64,000 bases of DNA from NCBI RefSeq assembly GCF_013282805.1, contig NZ_CP054038.1, forward strand, positions 1,364,001-1,428,000, written 5' to 3'. Origin of the DNA: Microbacterium hominis (GTDB lineage: Bacteria; Actinomycetota; Actinomycetes; Actinomycetales; Microbacteriaceae). The number at the start of each line of letters is the position of its first letter. Within the stretch, counting starts at the first letter, position 1. This document shows positions 45,835-54,632 of the stretch, in pieces. The notes under the pieces are model-generated. The model saw nothing but the letters and a program-made list of their open reading frames with translations. It was not told the DNA's origin and made no database searches. Made by a program: the position numbers and the translations under genes.

Positions 45835-46826
45835 CCCAGACGCCCGCTTCCTTCCCGGCGATGCGCGCGCGCCGACTGCGCGCGACGCCCGCGTGGCGGC
45901 GCCTCGTGCGCGAGACGCACCTCGAGCCGTCGCGCCTGGTGCTCCCGCTGTTCGTCCGCGAGGGCGCCGAGCACCCGACGCCGATCGCCTCGATGCCCGG
46001 CGTCGTGCAGCACTCCCTCGACTCCCTGAAGGCCGAGCTCCACCGGGCGGCGACCGCGGGGATCGGCGGCGTGATGATCTTCGGCGTGCCCGAGCACAAG
46101 GACGCCGAGGGGTCCGGTGCGACCGATCCCGACGGCATCCTCAACGTCGCCACCCGTGTCGCGGTTGCCGAGGCCGGCAACGCCCTGGTGGTGCAGACCG
46201 ATCTGTGCCTCGACGAGTTCACCGACCACGGCCACTGTGGCGTGCTCGACGCGCGCGGTCGCGTCGACAACGACGCGACCCTCGTGCGCTATCGCGACAT
46301 GGCGCTCGCGCAGGCCGAGGCGGGGTCGCAGCTGCTCGGCCTGTCGGGGATGATGGACGGCCAGACCGCCGTCATCCGCGCGGCGCTCGATCAGGCCGGC
46401 CGCACCGATGTCGCACTGCTCGCGTACGCGGCCAAGTACGCGTCGGCCTTCTACGGGCCGTTCCGCGAGGCTGTGCAGTCCTCGCTCGAGGGCGACCGCC
46501 GCACGTACCAGCTCGACCCCGCCAACCGGCGCGAGGGCGCGCTCGAGGTGTCGCTCGATGTCGCCGAGGGCGCCGACATCGTCATGGTCAAGCCCGCGAT
46601 GTCCTACCTCGACGTGCTCGCCGACGCCGCGGCATCCAGCCCCGTCCCGGTGTGGGCGTACCAGGTCAGCGGCGAGTACTCGATGATCGAGGCGGCCGCC
46701 GCCCACGGCTGGATCGACCGCGAGCGGGCGATCGACGAATCCCTCGTCGGCATCCTCCGCGCCGGTGCCGACGCCGTACTCACCTACTGGGCCGTCGAGG
46801 TCGCCGAGAGGATCACCCGCGCATGA
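45831..46826 (+). CDS. hemB: Delta-aminolevulinic acid dehydratase HemB
   Basis: A 331-residue porphobilinogen synthase that condenses two ALA molecules. The two Schiff-base lysines lie in [15 protein letters not shown] and [14 protein letters not shown]. The metal loop reads [16 protein letters not shown]: two of the three zinc cysteines are kept, while the middle one is Asp, a mix of the zinc and magnesium types. GAGGAG precedes the ATG at 45831, which overlaps the hemC stop; its own stop overlaps hemL. Confidence 0.96.
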   Translation: MTQTPASFPAMRARRLRATPAWRRLVRETHLEPSRLVLPLFVREGAEHPTPIASMPGVVQHSLDSLKAELHRAATAGIGGVMIFGVPEHKDAEGSGATDPDGILNVATRVAVAEAGNALVVQTDLCLDEFTDHGHCGVLDARGRVDNDATLVRYRDMALAQAEAGSQLLGLSGMMDGQTAVIRAALDQAGRTDVALLAYAAKYASAFYGPFREAVQSSLEGDRRTYQLDPANRREGALEVSLDVAEGADIVMVKPAMSYLDVLADAAASSPVPVWAYQVSGEYSMIEAAAAHGWIDRERAIDESLVGILRAGADAVLTYWAVEVAERITRA

Positions 46827-48166
46827 CCGCCACCACCGCCACCACCAACGACACCGCCGCGGCCCGCGCCCGCGCCGTCATCCCCGGCGGGGTCAACTCC
46901 CCGGTGCGCGCGTTCGGCTCGGTGGGCGGCACCCCGCTGTCGATCGTGGCCGCGCGCGGAGCGCATGTCACCGACGTGACCGGCCGCGAGTACGTCGACC
47001 TGGTCGCATCGTGGGGTCCGGCGCTCCTCGGTCACGCCCACCCCGAAGTCGTCCGGGCGGTGCAGGATGCCGCGGCCCGCGGTCTCTCGTTCGGCGCATC
47101 GACTCCCGCCGAGACGGAGCTCGCCGAGCTCGTGATCGACCGCCTCACCGTCGGCGACGTGCGCGGGATCGAGCGCCTGCGCCTGGTGTCCACCGGCACC
47201 GAAGCGACCATGACCGCGATCCGCATCGCGCGCGGCGCGACCGGCCGCGACGTGATCGTGAAGTTCGCCGGCCACTACCACGGCCACTCCGACGGGCTGC
47301 TGGCCGAGTCGGGGTCCGGCGTCGCGACCCTGGGGCTCCCCGGATCGGCCGGCGTCCCCGCCGACATCGCGGCGCTCACCCTCGTGCTGCCCTACAACGA
47401 CCGCGACGCCGTGGAGGCGGCCTTCGCCGCCCACCCGGGCCGCATCGCCGCCATCATCACCGAGGCCGCCGGTGCGAACGCGGGGGTGCTCGCGCCGGAG
47501 CCGGGGTTCAATCGCTTCCTCACCGAGACGGCGCACGCGCACGGCGCGCTGCTGATCCTCGACGAGGTGCTCACCGGCTTCCGCGTGGGACCGGCCGGCC
47601 GCTGGGGCCTCGAGCAGGCAACGGCCGACGGCGGATGGACGCCCGACCTGATCACGTTCGGCAAGGTGATCGGCGGCGGCATGCCGCTGGCCGGCATCGG
47701 CGGCAGGGCCGCGCACATGGAGCTGCTCGCCCCGCTCGGCCCGGTCTACCAGGCCGGCACGCTGAGCGGGAACCCCCTGGCGGTCGCCGCGGGCATCGCC
47801 ACGCTGAGACGGGCCGACGCCGCCGTGTACGAGCGGGTGGATGCCGCCGCCGCGGCCGTCTCGGCGGGCCTGCACGACGCGCTGACCGCCGAGGGCGTGG
47901 TGCATGAGATCTCCCGTGCCGGCAGCCTCTTCTCGGTGGCCTTCCGCGACGGCGCCGTTCGGAACTACGACGACGCCCGTGCGCAGGAGTCGTGGCGCTA
48001 CGCCCCGTTCTTCCACGCGATGCTCGACGCGGGAGTGTCCCTTCCGCCCAGCGTGTTCGAGGCCTGGTTCCTCACCGCCGCGCACGACGATGCGGTCGTC
48101 GGCCGGGTGCTCGACGCGCTCCCCGCCGCAGCCCGGGCCGCGGCATCCGCCCCCGCTCCCGCCTGA
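46823..48166 (+). CDS. hemL: Glutamate-1-semialdehyde 2,1-aminomutase HemL
   Basis: A 447-residue class III PLP enzyme that turns glutamate-1-semialdehyde into ALA, the step after HemA. Seen: [65 protein letters not shown] and the PLP lysine in [17 protein letters not shown]. It starts at ATG 46823 overlapping the hemB stop and ends the operon, 22 bp from the convergent pmt gene. Confidence 0.96.
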   Translation: MTATTATTNDTAAARARAVIPGGVNSPVRAFGSVGGTPLSIVAARGAHVTDVTGREYVDLVASWGPALLGHAHPEVVRAVQDAAARGLSFGASTPAETELAELVIDRLTVGDVRGIERLRLVSTGTEATMTAIRIARGATGRDVIVKFAGHYHGHSDGLLAESGSGVATLGLPGSAGVPADIAALTLVLPYNDRDAVEAAFAAHPGRIAAIITEAAGANAGVLAPEPGFNRFLTETAHAHGALLILDEVLTGFRVGPAGRWGLEQATADGGWTPDLITFGKVIGGGMPLAGIGGRAAHMELLAPLGPVYQAGTLSGNPLAVAAGIATLRRADAAVYERVDAAAAAVSAGLHDALTAEGVVHEISRAGSLFSVAFRDGAVRNYDDARAQESWRYAPFFHAMLDAGVSLPPSVFEAWFLTAAHDDAVVGRVLDALPAAARAAASAPAPA

Positions 48167-48188
48167 GCGCGGGCAGGCGCCGATCCGC

Positions 48189-49913
48189 TCACGCCCAGCC
48201 GGTCAGCCAGATGTGCGCGTGCCAGAAGACGTACGGCACCCGGATCGCGGTGACCACCGGGTACCAGAACGCCGACAGCGCGATCGCGACGCCGAGGAAG
48301 ACCCACACCAGGCGCTGACCGGTCAGCCGCCGGTACGGGTCGGCGTGGCGTGGGCCGGCGATGTCGCGCAGCGCCGTCGCGAGCGCCAGCAGCAGGAACG
48401 GCAGCACGAGCACCGTGTAGAACTGGAAGACCGTGCGCTCCGGGAACAGCAGCCACGGCGCATACGTCGATGCGATCCCCGTGATCACGACCGCGTCCCG
48501 CCAGTCGCGACGTACCCAGAACCGGTAGAGCAGGTACACCGCCGCCGCCACACCTGCGTACCAGAGCAGCGGATTGGGCATCGTAGCGATCGCCTGCGAG
48601 CAGCCCTTCTCGAACGCGCAGCCGGCCTCGCCGAGCGCGTCGTGGTGGAAGTAGATCGTCGTGGGCCGCAACAGCAGCGGCCATTGCCAGGCAGGGCTCG
48701 CGAACGCGTGCGGCGAGACGATGCCCGACGCCGAGTTGTACATGTGGACGTGGTAGCTCCACAGGCTCTGCAGCGACAGCGGCACCCACGCCCAGAGCCC
48801 GGTCGCCGGGTCGTCGTCGGCGGAATGCCGGTCGTACCCTCCGTCGGTCACGAGCCAGCCGGTCCACGACGTGAGGTACACCAGCAGGGCGACCGGCACC
48901 AGCAGCAGGAACGACACCGCCCCCTGGCGAAGGGCATCGGTCGGCCACAGCAGCACGCCGGCGCGGCGGCGTGCGAGGGCGTCGGTGACGACGAGGTACA
49001 CGCCCACGCCGGCGAGCACCCACACGCCCGACCATTTGACAGCCGACGCCGCTCCGAGCGCCGCTCCCGCGGCGATGACCCAGGGGCGGTTCCACAGCAG
49101 CGGACCCCAGTACGGGCCGCCCTCATCGCTCCATCGGGCCGCCACGGTCATCGCGATGCGCTCCATCGTGCGCTCCCGATCGAGCACCAGGAACAGGAAC
49201 GCGAGGATCACGAAGAACATCAGCGTCGAATCCAGCAGCGCCACCCGGCTCATCGAGATCGCCAGGCCGTCGACGGCCATCAGGAGCCCGGCGAGGACGG
49301 CGAACGTGGTCGAGCGCGTCATGCGCCGCGCCAGGAGCATCAGCACCAGCACCGCCGCGGTGCCGAGCAGCGCCGTCGTGAAGCGCCAGCCGAACCCGTT
49401 GTCGGGACCGAAGAGCAGCATCCCCAGGGCGATGATCCACTTTCCCAGGGGCGGATGCACGACGAAGGCGGGGGAGGAGGTGAACGCGTCGACGTCGCCG
49501 GAGAGGAAGCGCTCGTTCGCGTCCTGGGGCCACGCCCCCTCGTAGCCGAGGTTCGCGAGCGACCACGCGTCCTTCACGTAGTAGGTCTCGTCGAACTGGT
49601 TCATCAGGTCGTGCGGGTGGGCGAGGTTCCAGAACCGCAGGATGCCGGCGAGCACGACCACCAGCGCCGGTGCGAGCCACGCGTACAGGCGCGCGGCGCG
49701 GGGATCGTCGTGCAGGCGCGCGGTGAACCGGTCGTAGAGCGAGGGGCGGATCGCCGGGAGCAGCGGTGCAGGACCCGTCGCCGGGGCGGTCGCCTCGGGC
49801 GCCGGGGCGGTCGCCTCGGGCTCGTCCGCCGACTCGTCCGCGGACGGCGCGGCGGGCGCCGGCGGCGGCCCGGGCGTGGGCGCGATCGGCTCGGTGGGTG
49901 ACGGATCCGGCAC
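48189..49913 (-). CDS. pmt: Protein O-mannosyltransferase (Pmt, GT39)
   Basis: A 574-residue membrane glycosyltransferase that moves mannose from polyprenyl-phosphomannose to secreted proteins. It has about ten membrane segments. The catalytic acidic pair is in NQFDETYYVKDAW after the first helix, with VVHPPLGKWIIALGM and LLMAVDGLAISMSRVALLDS. The N-terminal 45 residues are a Pro/Ala/Glu-rich cytoplasmic tail. In actinobacteria pmt commonly lies divergent from rsmI; here a marR gene is between them. GTG at 49913 has TAGGCT 7 nt upstream. Confidence 0.93.
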   Translation of the reverse strand: MPDPSPTEPIAPTPGPPPAPAAPSADESADEPEATAPAPEATAPATGPAPLLPAIRPSLYDRFTARLHDDPRAARLYAWLAPALVVVLAGILRFWNLAHPHDLMNQFDETYYVKDAWSLANLGYEGAWPQDANERFLSGDVDAFTSSPAFVVHPPLGKWIIALGMLLFGPDNGFGWRFTTALLGTAAVLVLMLLARRMTRSTTFAVLAGLLMAVDGLAISMSRVALLDSTLMFFVILAFLFLVLDRERTMERIAMTVAARWSDEGGPYWGPLLWNRPWVIAAGAALGAASAVKWSGVWVLAGVGVYLVVTDALARRRAGVLLWPTDALRQGAVSFLLLVPVALLVYLTSWTGWLVTDGGYDRHSADDDPATGLWAWVPLSLQSLWSYHVHMYNSASGIVSPHAFASPAWQWPLLLRPTTIYFHHDALGEAGCAFEKGCSQAIATMPNPLLWYAGVAAAVYLLYRFWVRRDWRDAVVITGIASTYAPWLLFPERTVFQFYTVLVLPFLLLALATALRDIAGPRHADPYRRLTGQRLVWVFLGVAIALSAFWYPVVTAIRVPYVFWHAHIWLTGWA

Positions 49914-49977
49914 GCGATCCAGCCTACGTCGCCGTGCCCGGCCGCCCCGGCGCGCGCGGAGTGCCTAGTATTCCCTC
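49914..49977. promoter_or_regulatory. Divergent leaderless promoters, pmt and marR
   Basis: Leftward: TAGGCT (49926-49921), seven bases, GTG at 49913. Rightward: TAGTAT (49966-49971), six bases, GTG at 49978. Only 64 bp separate the two start codons, so MarR binding here could affect both genes. No obvious palindrome is seen. Confidence 0.6.
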
Positions 49978-50499
49978 GTGCAGGACGAACAGATGAGCGG
50001 GTACTGGTACGGCGACGATGCCGATTCGCGGCGCCGACGCGCGGTGTCGCTGCTGCAGTCGTTCCGCCTCTACCGTGCCGCCGAGGTCGCGATGCGACGC
50101 CGCACGCGCGACGCCATGGCGATGGGGGAGAACGATCTGCTCGTGCTGCGGTATCTGCTGAAGGCGCAGCGCGAGCAGCGCCCGGTGACGCCGGCCGCGC
50201 TCGCGCGGTACCTCGGGGTCTCGACGGCGTCGATGACGGCGATCGTGGACCGGCTCGAGCGCTCCCACCACGTCAGCCGCCGGCCGCACCCCACCGATCG
50301 TCGGAGCATCGTGGTGGTGCCGACGACGGAGACCGACGAGGAGGTGCGGGCGACGCTCGGCGGGATGCACGAGCGCATGCTCGCCGCGGTCGTCGACATG
50401 ACGCCCGAGGAGACCCGGATCGTCATGGACTGCCTGCAGCGACTGCAGGCGGCCGTCGACGAGGTGCACGCCGACGTCTCGGGAGGGGCCGACGCGTAG
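49978..50499 (+). CDS. MarR-family transcriptional regulator
   Basis: A 173-residue MarR protein. DNA-binding helices: PVTPAALARYLGVSTASMTA, IVDRLERSHHVSRRPHPTDR, with the typical wing DRRSIVVVPT. The N-terminal region YRAAEVAMRRRTRDAMAMGE leads into the domain. It would sense a small ligand. The GTG at 49978 is leaderless. Its stop codon TAG is the first part of the rsmI -10 box. Confidence 0.88.
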   Translation: MQDEQMSGYWYGDDADSRRRRAVSLLQSFRLYRAAEVAMRRRTRDAMAMGENDLLVLRYLLKAQREQRPVTPAALARYLGVSTASMTAIVDRLERSHHVSRRPHPTDRRSIVVVPTTETDEEVRATLGGMHERMLAAVVDMTPEETRIVMDCLQRLQAAVDEVHADVSGGADA

Positions 50500-50508
50500 G
50501 CTGGCGGG
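50497..50508 (+). promoter_or_regulatory. Leaderless promoter, rsmI
   Basis: TAGGCT (50497-50502), six bases, then the ATG at 50509. The first three bases are the marR stop codon. Confidence 0.6.
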
Positions 50509-51342
50509 ATGCTGATCCTCGCGGCGACCCCGATCGGTAATCTCGGCGACGCGTCCCGTCGGCTGATCGAGGCCCTGGAGACCGTCCCCGTCGTCGCAGC
50601 CGAGGACACCCGCACGACGCAGCGGCTGCTGCAGGCGCTCGGCGTGAGCCACCGGCCGCGGCTGATCGCGCTGCACGACCACAACGAGAAGGCCCGTGCC
50701 GGCGAGCTCGTCGAACTCGCGCGCGAGCAGGACGTGCTGCTTCTGAGCGACGCGGGCATGCCGACCGTCAGCGACCCCGGCTACGGCGTCGTGGCGGCCG
50801 CTGCGGCGGCGGGCGTGGCGGTCACCGCGATTCCCGGGCCCAGCGCCGTGCTCACCGCGCTGGCGGTCTCGGGCCTGCCGACCGACCGGTTCACCTTCGA
50901 GGGCTTCGTTCCGAGGAAGTCCGGGGAGCGCCGGGCCGTCTTCGCGGCGCTGGCGGCGGAGCCCCGCACGATGGTCTTCTTCGACGCCCCCACCCGCGTC
51001 GGTGCGACCCTGGCCGATATGTCGGCGGTCTTCGGCGCCCCGCGTGCGGCCGCGGTGTGCCGCGAGCTCACGAAGCTCCACGAGGAAGTCGCGCGCGGCT
51101 CTCTCGCCGAGCTCGTCGCCTGGGCGCACGATGGAGTGCGCGGCGAGCTGGTCATCGTCGTCGCCGGCGCCGCGCCGCGGGCCGTGGCGTTCGACGACGC
51201 CGTCGCCCAGGTGGCCGACCTCGTGGCATCCGGCACCCGCCTCAAGGAGGCCGCCGGCGAGGTGGCGACCCTCACCGGCCACTCCTCGCGCGAGCTGTAT
51301 CAGGCCGCCCTGGCCGCGCGGGCGGCCGGCGGCCGCGGCTGA
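50509..51342 (+). CDS. rsmI: 16S rRNA 2'-O-ribose (C1402) methyltransferase RsmI
   Basis: A 277-residue tetrapyrrole-methylase-fold enzyme that methylates the ribose of C1402 in 16S rRNA. Seen: LILAATPIGNLGDASRRLIE, AAEDTRTTQRLLQALG, LLLSDAGMPTVSDPGYG, TAIPGPSAVLTALAVSGLPT and FTFEGFVPRKSGERR, the standard family blocks. The last 60 residues include the C-terminal helical part. It is 119 bp upstream of metG. Confidence 0.95.
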   Translation: MLILAATPIGNLGDASRRLIEALETVPVVAAEDTRTTQRLLQALGVSHRPRLIALHDHNEKARAGELVELAREQDVLLLSDAGMPTVSDPGYGVVAAAAAAGVAVTAIPGPSAVLTALAVSGLPTDRFTFEGFVPRKSGERRAVFAALAAEPRTMVFFDAPTRVGATLADMSAVFGAPRAAAVCRELTKLHEEVARGSLAELVAWAHDGVRGELVIVVAGAAPRAVAFDDAVAQVADLVASGTRLKEAAGEVATLTGHSSRELYQAALAARAAGGRG

Positions 51343-51355
51343 CCGCGCCGGAGCC

Positions 51356-51378
51356 GTCACATTCGCGCCGAGTGTGAC
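51356..51378. repeat. Short inverted repeat upstream of metG
   Basis: GTCACA (51356-51361) and TGTGAC (51373-51378) form a 6-bp inverted repeat with an 11-nt spacer just after the rsmI stop. CACTCGTCACAC about 50 bp later repeats part of it. It could be a weak terminator for rsmI or a binding site. Too short to be sure. Confidence 0.35.
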
Positions 51379-51449
51379 AACGCACGCCCGTCGGCCACCG
51401 CCGCGGAGGGCACTCGTCACACGGGCGCGGGGGCGCCACCGGGTCGAAC

Positions 51450-51461
51450 TAGAATCTCCAG
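51450..51461 (+). promoter_or_regulatory. Leaderless promoter, metG operon
   Basis: TAGAAT (51450-51455), six bases, then the GTG at 51462. Confidence 0.65.
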
Positions 51462-53039
51462 GTGACTTCCGGCCGCAGCTTCTACATCACGACGCCGATC
51501 TACTACCCGAGCGACGTGCCCCACATCGGCCACGGCTACACCACCGTGGCGGTGGACACCCTCGCCCGCTGGCACCGCCAGTCGGGCGATGACACCTGGA
51601 TGCTCACGGGCACCGACGAGCACGGCCAGAAGATGATGCGCGCGGCCAGCGCAAACGGCGTGACCCCGCAGGAGTGGGTGGACAAGCTCGTCACCGAGGC
51701 GTGGTTCCCGCTCCTGGAGAAGCTCGACGTCGCCAACGACGACTTCATCCGCACCACCCAGCCCCGCCACGAAGAGCGCGTGCAGGCGTTCGTGCAGGCC
51801 ATCTACGACCGCGGCTACATCTACGCCGGCGAATACGAGGCGCTGTACTGCGTGGGCTGCGAGGAGTTCAAGCCGGAGTCGGAGATCGTCGACGGCACAG
51901 GCGCGTTCGAGGGCCTGAAGGTCTGCGCGATCCACTCCAAGCCGCTGGAGCTGCTGCAGGAGAAGAACTACTTCTTCAAGCTCAGCGAGTTCCAGGACAA
52001 GCTGCTCGACCTGTACACCGGCGTGCCGGACTTCCTGCGCCCCGAGTCGGCGAAGAACGAGGTCGTCTCGTTCGTGAAGAACGGGCTGAAGGACCTCTCC
52101 ATCTCGCGCTCCGCCTTCGACTGGGGCATCACCGTGCCGTGGGACCCGGCGCACGTCATCTACGTGTGGGTCGATGCGCTGCTCAACTACGCCACCGCGA
52201 TCGGCTACGGCACCGACCCGGAGCAGTTCGCGCGCCGCTGGCCCGCCTACCACGTGGTCGGCAAGGACATCTTGCGCTTCCACGCGGTGATCTGGCCGGC
52301 GATGCTGATGGCGGCCGGGCTCGAGGTGCCGCGCGGCGTCTTCGCGCACGGCTGGCTGCTGGTCGGCGGCGAGAAGATGTCGAAGTCCAAGCTCACCGGA
52401 ATCGCCCCCACCGAGATCACCGACGTGTTCGGCTCGGACGCCTACCGCTTCTACTTCCTGTCGGCGATCGCGTTCGGACAGGACGGCTCGTTCTCGTGGG
52501 AGGACCTGTCGGCCCGCTACCAGGCCGAGCTCGCCAACGGCTTCGGCAACCTCGCCTCGCGCACCACCGCGATGATCGAGCGGTACTACGAGGGGATCGT
52601 TCCCACCCCCGCCGAGTACACCGAGGCCGACCTCGCGATCCGGAAGACGGTGGCGGATGCCGCGGCCGCGGCCGACGCGGCCATCGAGCGCTTCCGCATC
52701 GACGAGGCGATCTCCTCGATCTGGACGATCGTCGACGCGCTGAATCTGTACATCACCGAGAACGAGCCGTGGGCGCTCGCCAAGGACGAGACGCAGCGTG
52801 CCCGCCTGGGCACGGTGCTCTACACGGCCGCGGAGGGCCTGCGCGCGCTCGCGGTGCTGCTGTCGCCGGTCATGCCGGTCTCGACCGAGAAGCTCTGGGT
52901 CGCCCTCGGCGCCGCCGAGTCGCTCGGCCGGCTGCAGGACCAGCCGCTGCGCGAGGCCGGCGGCTGGGGCGTGCTCGCACCCGGCAGCTCCGTCACCGCG
53001 CTCGCGCCGCTGTTCCCGCGGGTGGAGCAGACCGTCTGA
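51462..53039 (+). CDS. metG: Methionyl-tRNA synthetase
   Basis: A 525-residue class I synthetase that charges tRNA(Met). The HIGH motif is PHIGHGYTTVAVDT, the KMSKS loop is GGEKMSKSKLTG, and the anticodon-binding helical domain follows (ITENEPWALAKDE). Length and the single CVGCEEFK half-knuckle fit the short form common in Gram-positive bacteria, without the C-terminal dimerisation domain. GTG at 51462 is leaderless. Its stop overlaps the tatD start (TGATG). Confidence 0.96.
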   Translation: MTSGRSFYITTPIYYPSDVPHIGHGYTTVAVDTLARWHRQSGDDTWMLTGTDEHGQKMMRAASANGVTPQEWVDKLVTEAWFPLLEKLDVANDDFIRTTQPRHEERVQAFVQAIYDRGYIYAGEYEALYCVGCEEFKPESEIVDGTGAFEGLKVCAIHSKPLELLQEKNYFFKLSEFQDKLLDLYTGVPDFLRPESAKNEVVSFVKNGLKDLSISRSAFDWGITVPWDPAHVIYVWVDALLNYATAIGYGTDPEQFARRWPAYHVVGKDILRFHAVIWPAMLMAAGLEVPRGVFAHGWLLVGGEKMSKSKLTGIAPTEITDVFGSDAYRFYFLSAIAFGQDGSFSWEDLSARYQAELANGFGNLASRTTAMIERYYEGIVPTPAEYTEADLAIRKTVADAAAAADAAIERFRIDEAISSIWTIVDALNLYITENEPWALAKDETQRARLGTVLYTAAEGLRALAVLLSPVMPVSTEKLWVALGAAESLGRLQDQPLREAGGWGVLAPGSSVTALAPLFPRVEQTV

Positions 53040-53950
53040 TGTCCCACGCGCCGGTGCCGTACCCCGCCGAGGGGACCGACCCGTCGACCTACGTGCGCAC
53101 GCGCGACAAGGGCAGCCGCGACGTGTCCTACCCCGCCGCGCCGGAACCCCTCGCGGTGCCGGTGTACGACAACCACGCGCACCTGGAGATCGAGGACGGC
53201 GTCGGGCTCTCGCTCGACGAGCAGCTCTCCCGCGCCGGCGAGGTCGGGGTGATCGGCGTCGTCCAGGCCGGTGGGGACATCGACTCGAGCCGCTGGTCGG
53301 CGTGGGCCGCGGCATCCCATCCCCGCGTGCTCGCGGCGGTCGCGATCCACCCGAACGAGGCTCCCGCGTACGCGGCGGCGGGCCGGCTCGACGAGGCGAT
53401 CGCGGTGATCGACGAGCTCGCGGCGCAGTCGCGCGTGCGGGCGATCGGCGAGACGGGCCTGGACTTCTTCCGCACCGGCGCCGACGGACTGGCGGCGCAG
53501 TACGAGAGCTTCGAGGCGCACATCGCGCTCGCGAAGAAGCACGGCATCGCGATGCAGATCCACGATCGCGACGCGCACGACGAGGTGCTCGCGACGCTCG
53601 AGCGGGTGGGCGCGCCCGAGAAGACCGTGTTCCACTGCTTCTCGGGCGATGCCGAGATGGCGCGCATCGCGGGCGAGCGCGGCTACTGGCTCTCCTTCGC
53701 CGGAAACGTCACGTTCAAGAACGCGCAGAACCTGCGCGACGCGCTGGCGGTCATCCCGCGCGAGCGCATCCTCGTCGAGACCGACGCCCCGTTCCTCACG
53801 CCCACGCCGCACCGCGGTCGTCCGAACGCGCCCTACCTCATCCCGGTGACGGTGCGCTTCATGGCGGAGGAGCTCGGTCTCGATCCCGACGAACTGTGCG
53901 CGCAGATCGCCGCGAACACGCTCGAGGTCTACGGCGCGTTCGAGGACTGA
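53039..53950 (+). CDS. tatD: TatD-family metal-dependent hydrolase/DNase
   Basis: A 303-residue TIM-barrel hydrolase. Metal ligands: YDNHAHLEI (HxH), the Glu in AIGETGLDFFR, QIHDRDAHDE, and the Asp in ILVETDAPFLTPTPHRG. It probably acts as a 3'-5' exonuclease or related phosphoesterase. An extra N-terminal stretch of about 45 residues precedes the barrel. It is coupled to metG, as in many actinobacteria. Confidence 0.93.
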   Translation: MSHAPVPYPAEGTDPSTYVRTRDKGSRDVSYPAAPEPLAVPVYDNHAHLEIEDGVGLSLDEQLSRAGEVGVIGVVQAGGDIDSSRWSAWAAASHPRVLAAVAIHPNEAPAYAAAGRLDEAIAVIDELAAQSRVRAIGETGLDFFRTGADGLAAQYESFEAHIALAKKHGIAMQIHDRDAHDEVLATLERVGAPEKTVFHCFSGDAEMARIAGERGYWLSFAGNVTFKNAQNLRDALAVIPRERILVETDAPFLTPTPHRGRPNAPYLIPVTVRFMAEELGLDPDELCAQIAANTLEVYGAFED

Positions 53951-53953
53951 GCC

Positions 53954-54472
53954 GTGTCCGACGACGAACGGTGGGATGTGACCGATGCGGCCGGCATCCC
54001 GACCGGACGCACGCATCGCCGCGGCGATCCCGACTTCCCCTCGGGGCTGTTCCACGTGGTCGCGTCGGTGTGCGTCGTGCGGCCGGACGGTCTCGTGCTG
54101 ATGACCCGCCGGGCGGCTGTGAAGGACTGGGCGCTGTGCTGGGAGTTCCCGGCCGGATCGGCGCTGGCCGGCGAGTCCAGCGCCGAGGGCGCCGCGCGCG
54201 AACTGGCCGAGGAGACCGGCGTCGCCGTCGAGCCTGGCGCGCTGATCCCCGTCGGACGCGTCGTTGAGCCGACCGCGCTGTTCGACCTGTACGTCGTGCA
54301 CCTCCCCGGTGACCCCGCGCTTGCGCTCGACCCCGACGAGGTGTGCGAGAGCGCGTGGGTCCCGCTCGCCGAGGCGATGCGGCGCAGTGCCGCCGGCGAG
54401 ATGGCGGGACCTTGGGTGCCGCGGCTGGAGGTGCTGGGCGATCGGCTGACCGCTCTCGCTGCCGGCGTCTGA
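53954..54472 (+). CDS. Nudix hydrolase
   Basis: A 172-residue Nudix protein. The Nudix box is complete: G at SALAG, then E in GESSAEGAARELAEETGV (REL, EE and G-V in place). The N-terminus WDVTDAAGIPTGRTHRRGD resembles the IDI-like or YfcD-like subgroup of Nudix enzymes. The substrate is not clear. GTG at 53954 comes 3 bp after the tatD stop, so it belongs to the metG operon. Confidence 0.88.
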   Translation: MSDDERWDVTDAAGIPTGRTHRRGDPDFPSGLFHVVASVCVVRPDGLVLMTRRAAVKDWALCWEFPAGSALAGESSAEGAARELAEETGVAVEPGALIPVGRVVEPTALFDLYVVHLPGDPALALDPDEVCESAWVPLAEAMRRSAAGEMAGPWVPRLEVLGDRLTALAAGV

Positions 54473-54476
54473 TCTC

Positions 54477-54617
54477 GTGGGGCGCCTCCGGCCGTTTCGG
54501 GGGCGTGGATGCCGCGCCGAGCGCCCCACGAACCGCCGGCCTTGTGATCCGTGGGGCGCCTCCGGCCGTTTCGGGGGCGTGGATGCCGCGGCGAGCGCCC
54601 CACGAACCGCCCGCCTT
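54477..54617. repeat. Tandem 74-bp repeat, each unit a hairpin
   Basis: Two direct copies begin at 54477 and 54551 (period 74 bp), nearly identical over about 67 bp. Each opens with GTGGGGCGC and closes with GCGCCCCAC, able to pair over 9 bp, and each contains GTGGATGCCGCG in the loop. They lie between the convergent nudix and MFS genes. They may act as a double terminator or be a small mobile repeat that duplicated in place. Confidence 0.75.
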
Positions 54618-54632
54618 CCGCGCGGGGACGGG

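Noticed and set aside
51343..51461. Rho-independent terminator after rsmI
   Set aside because: The inverted repeat has only 6-bp arms and no T run follows.
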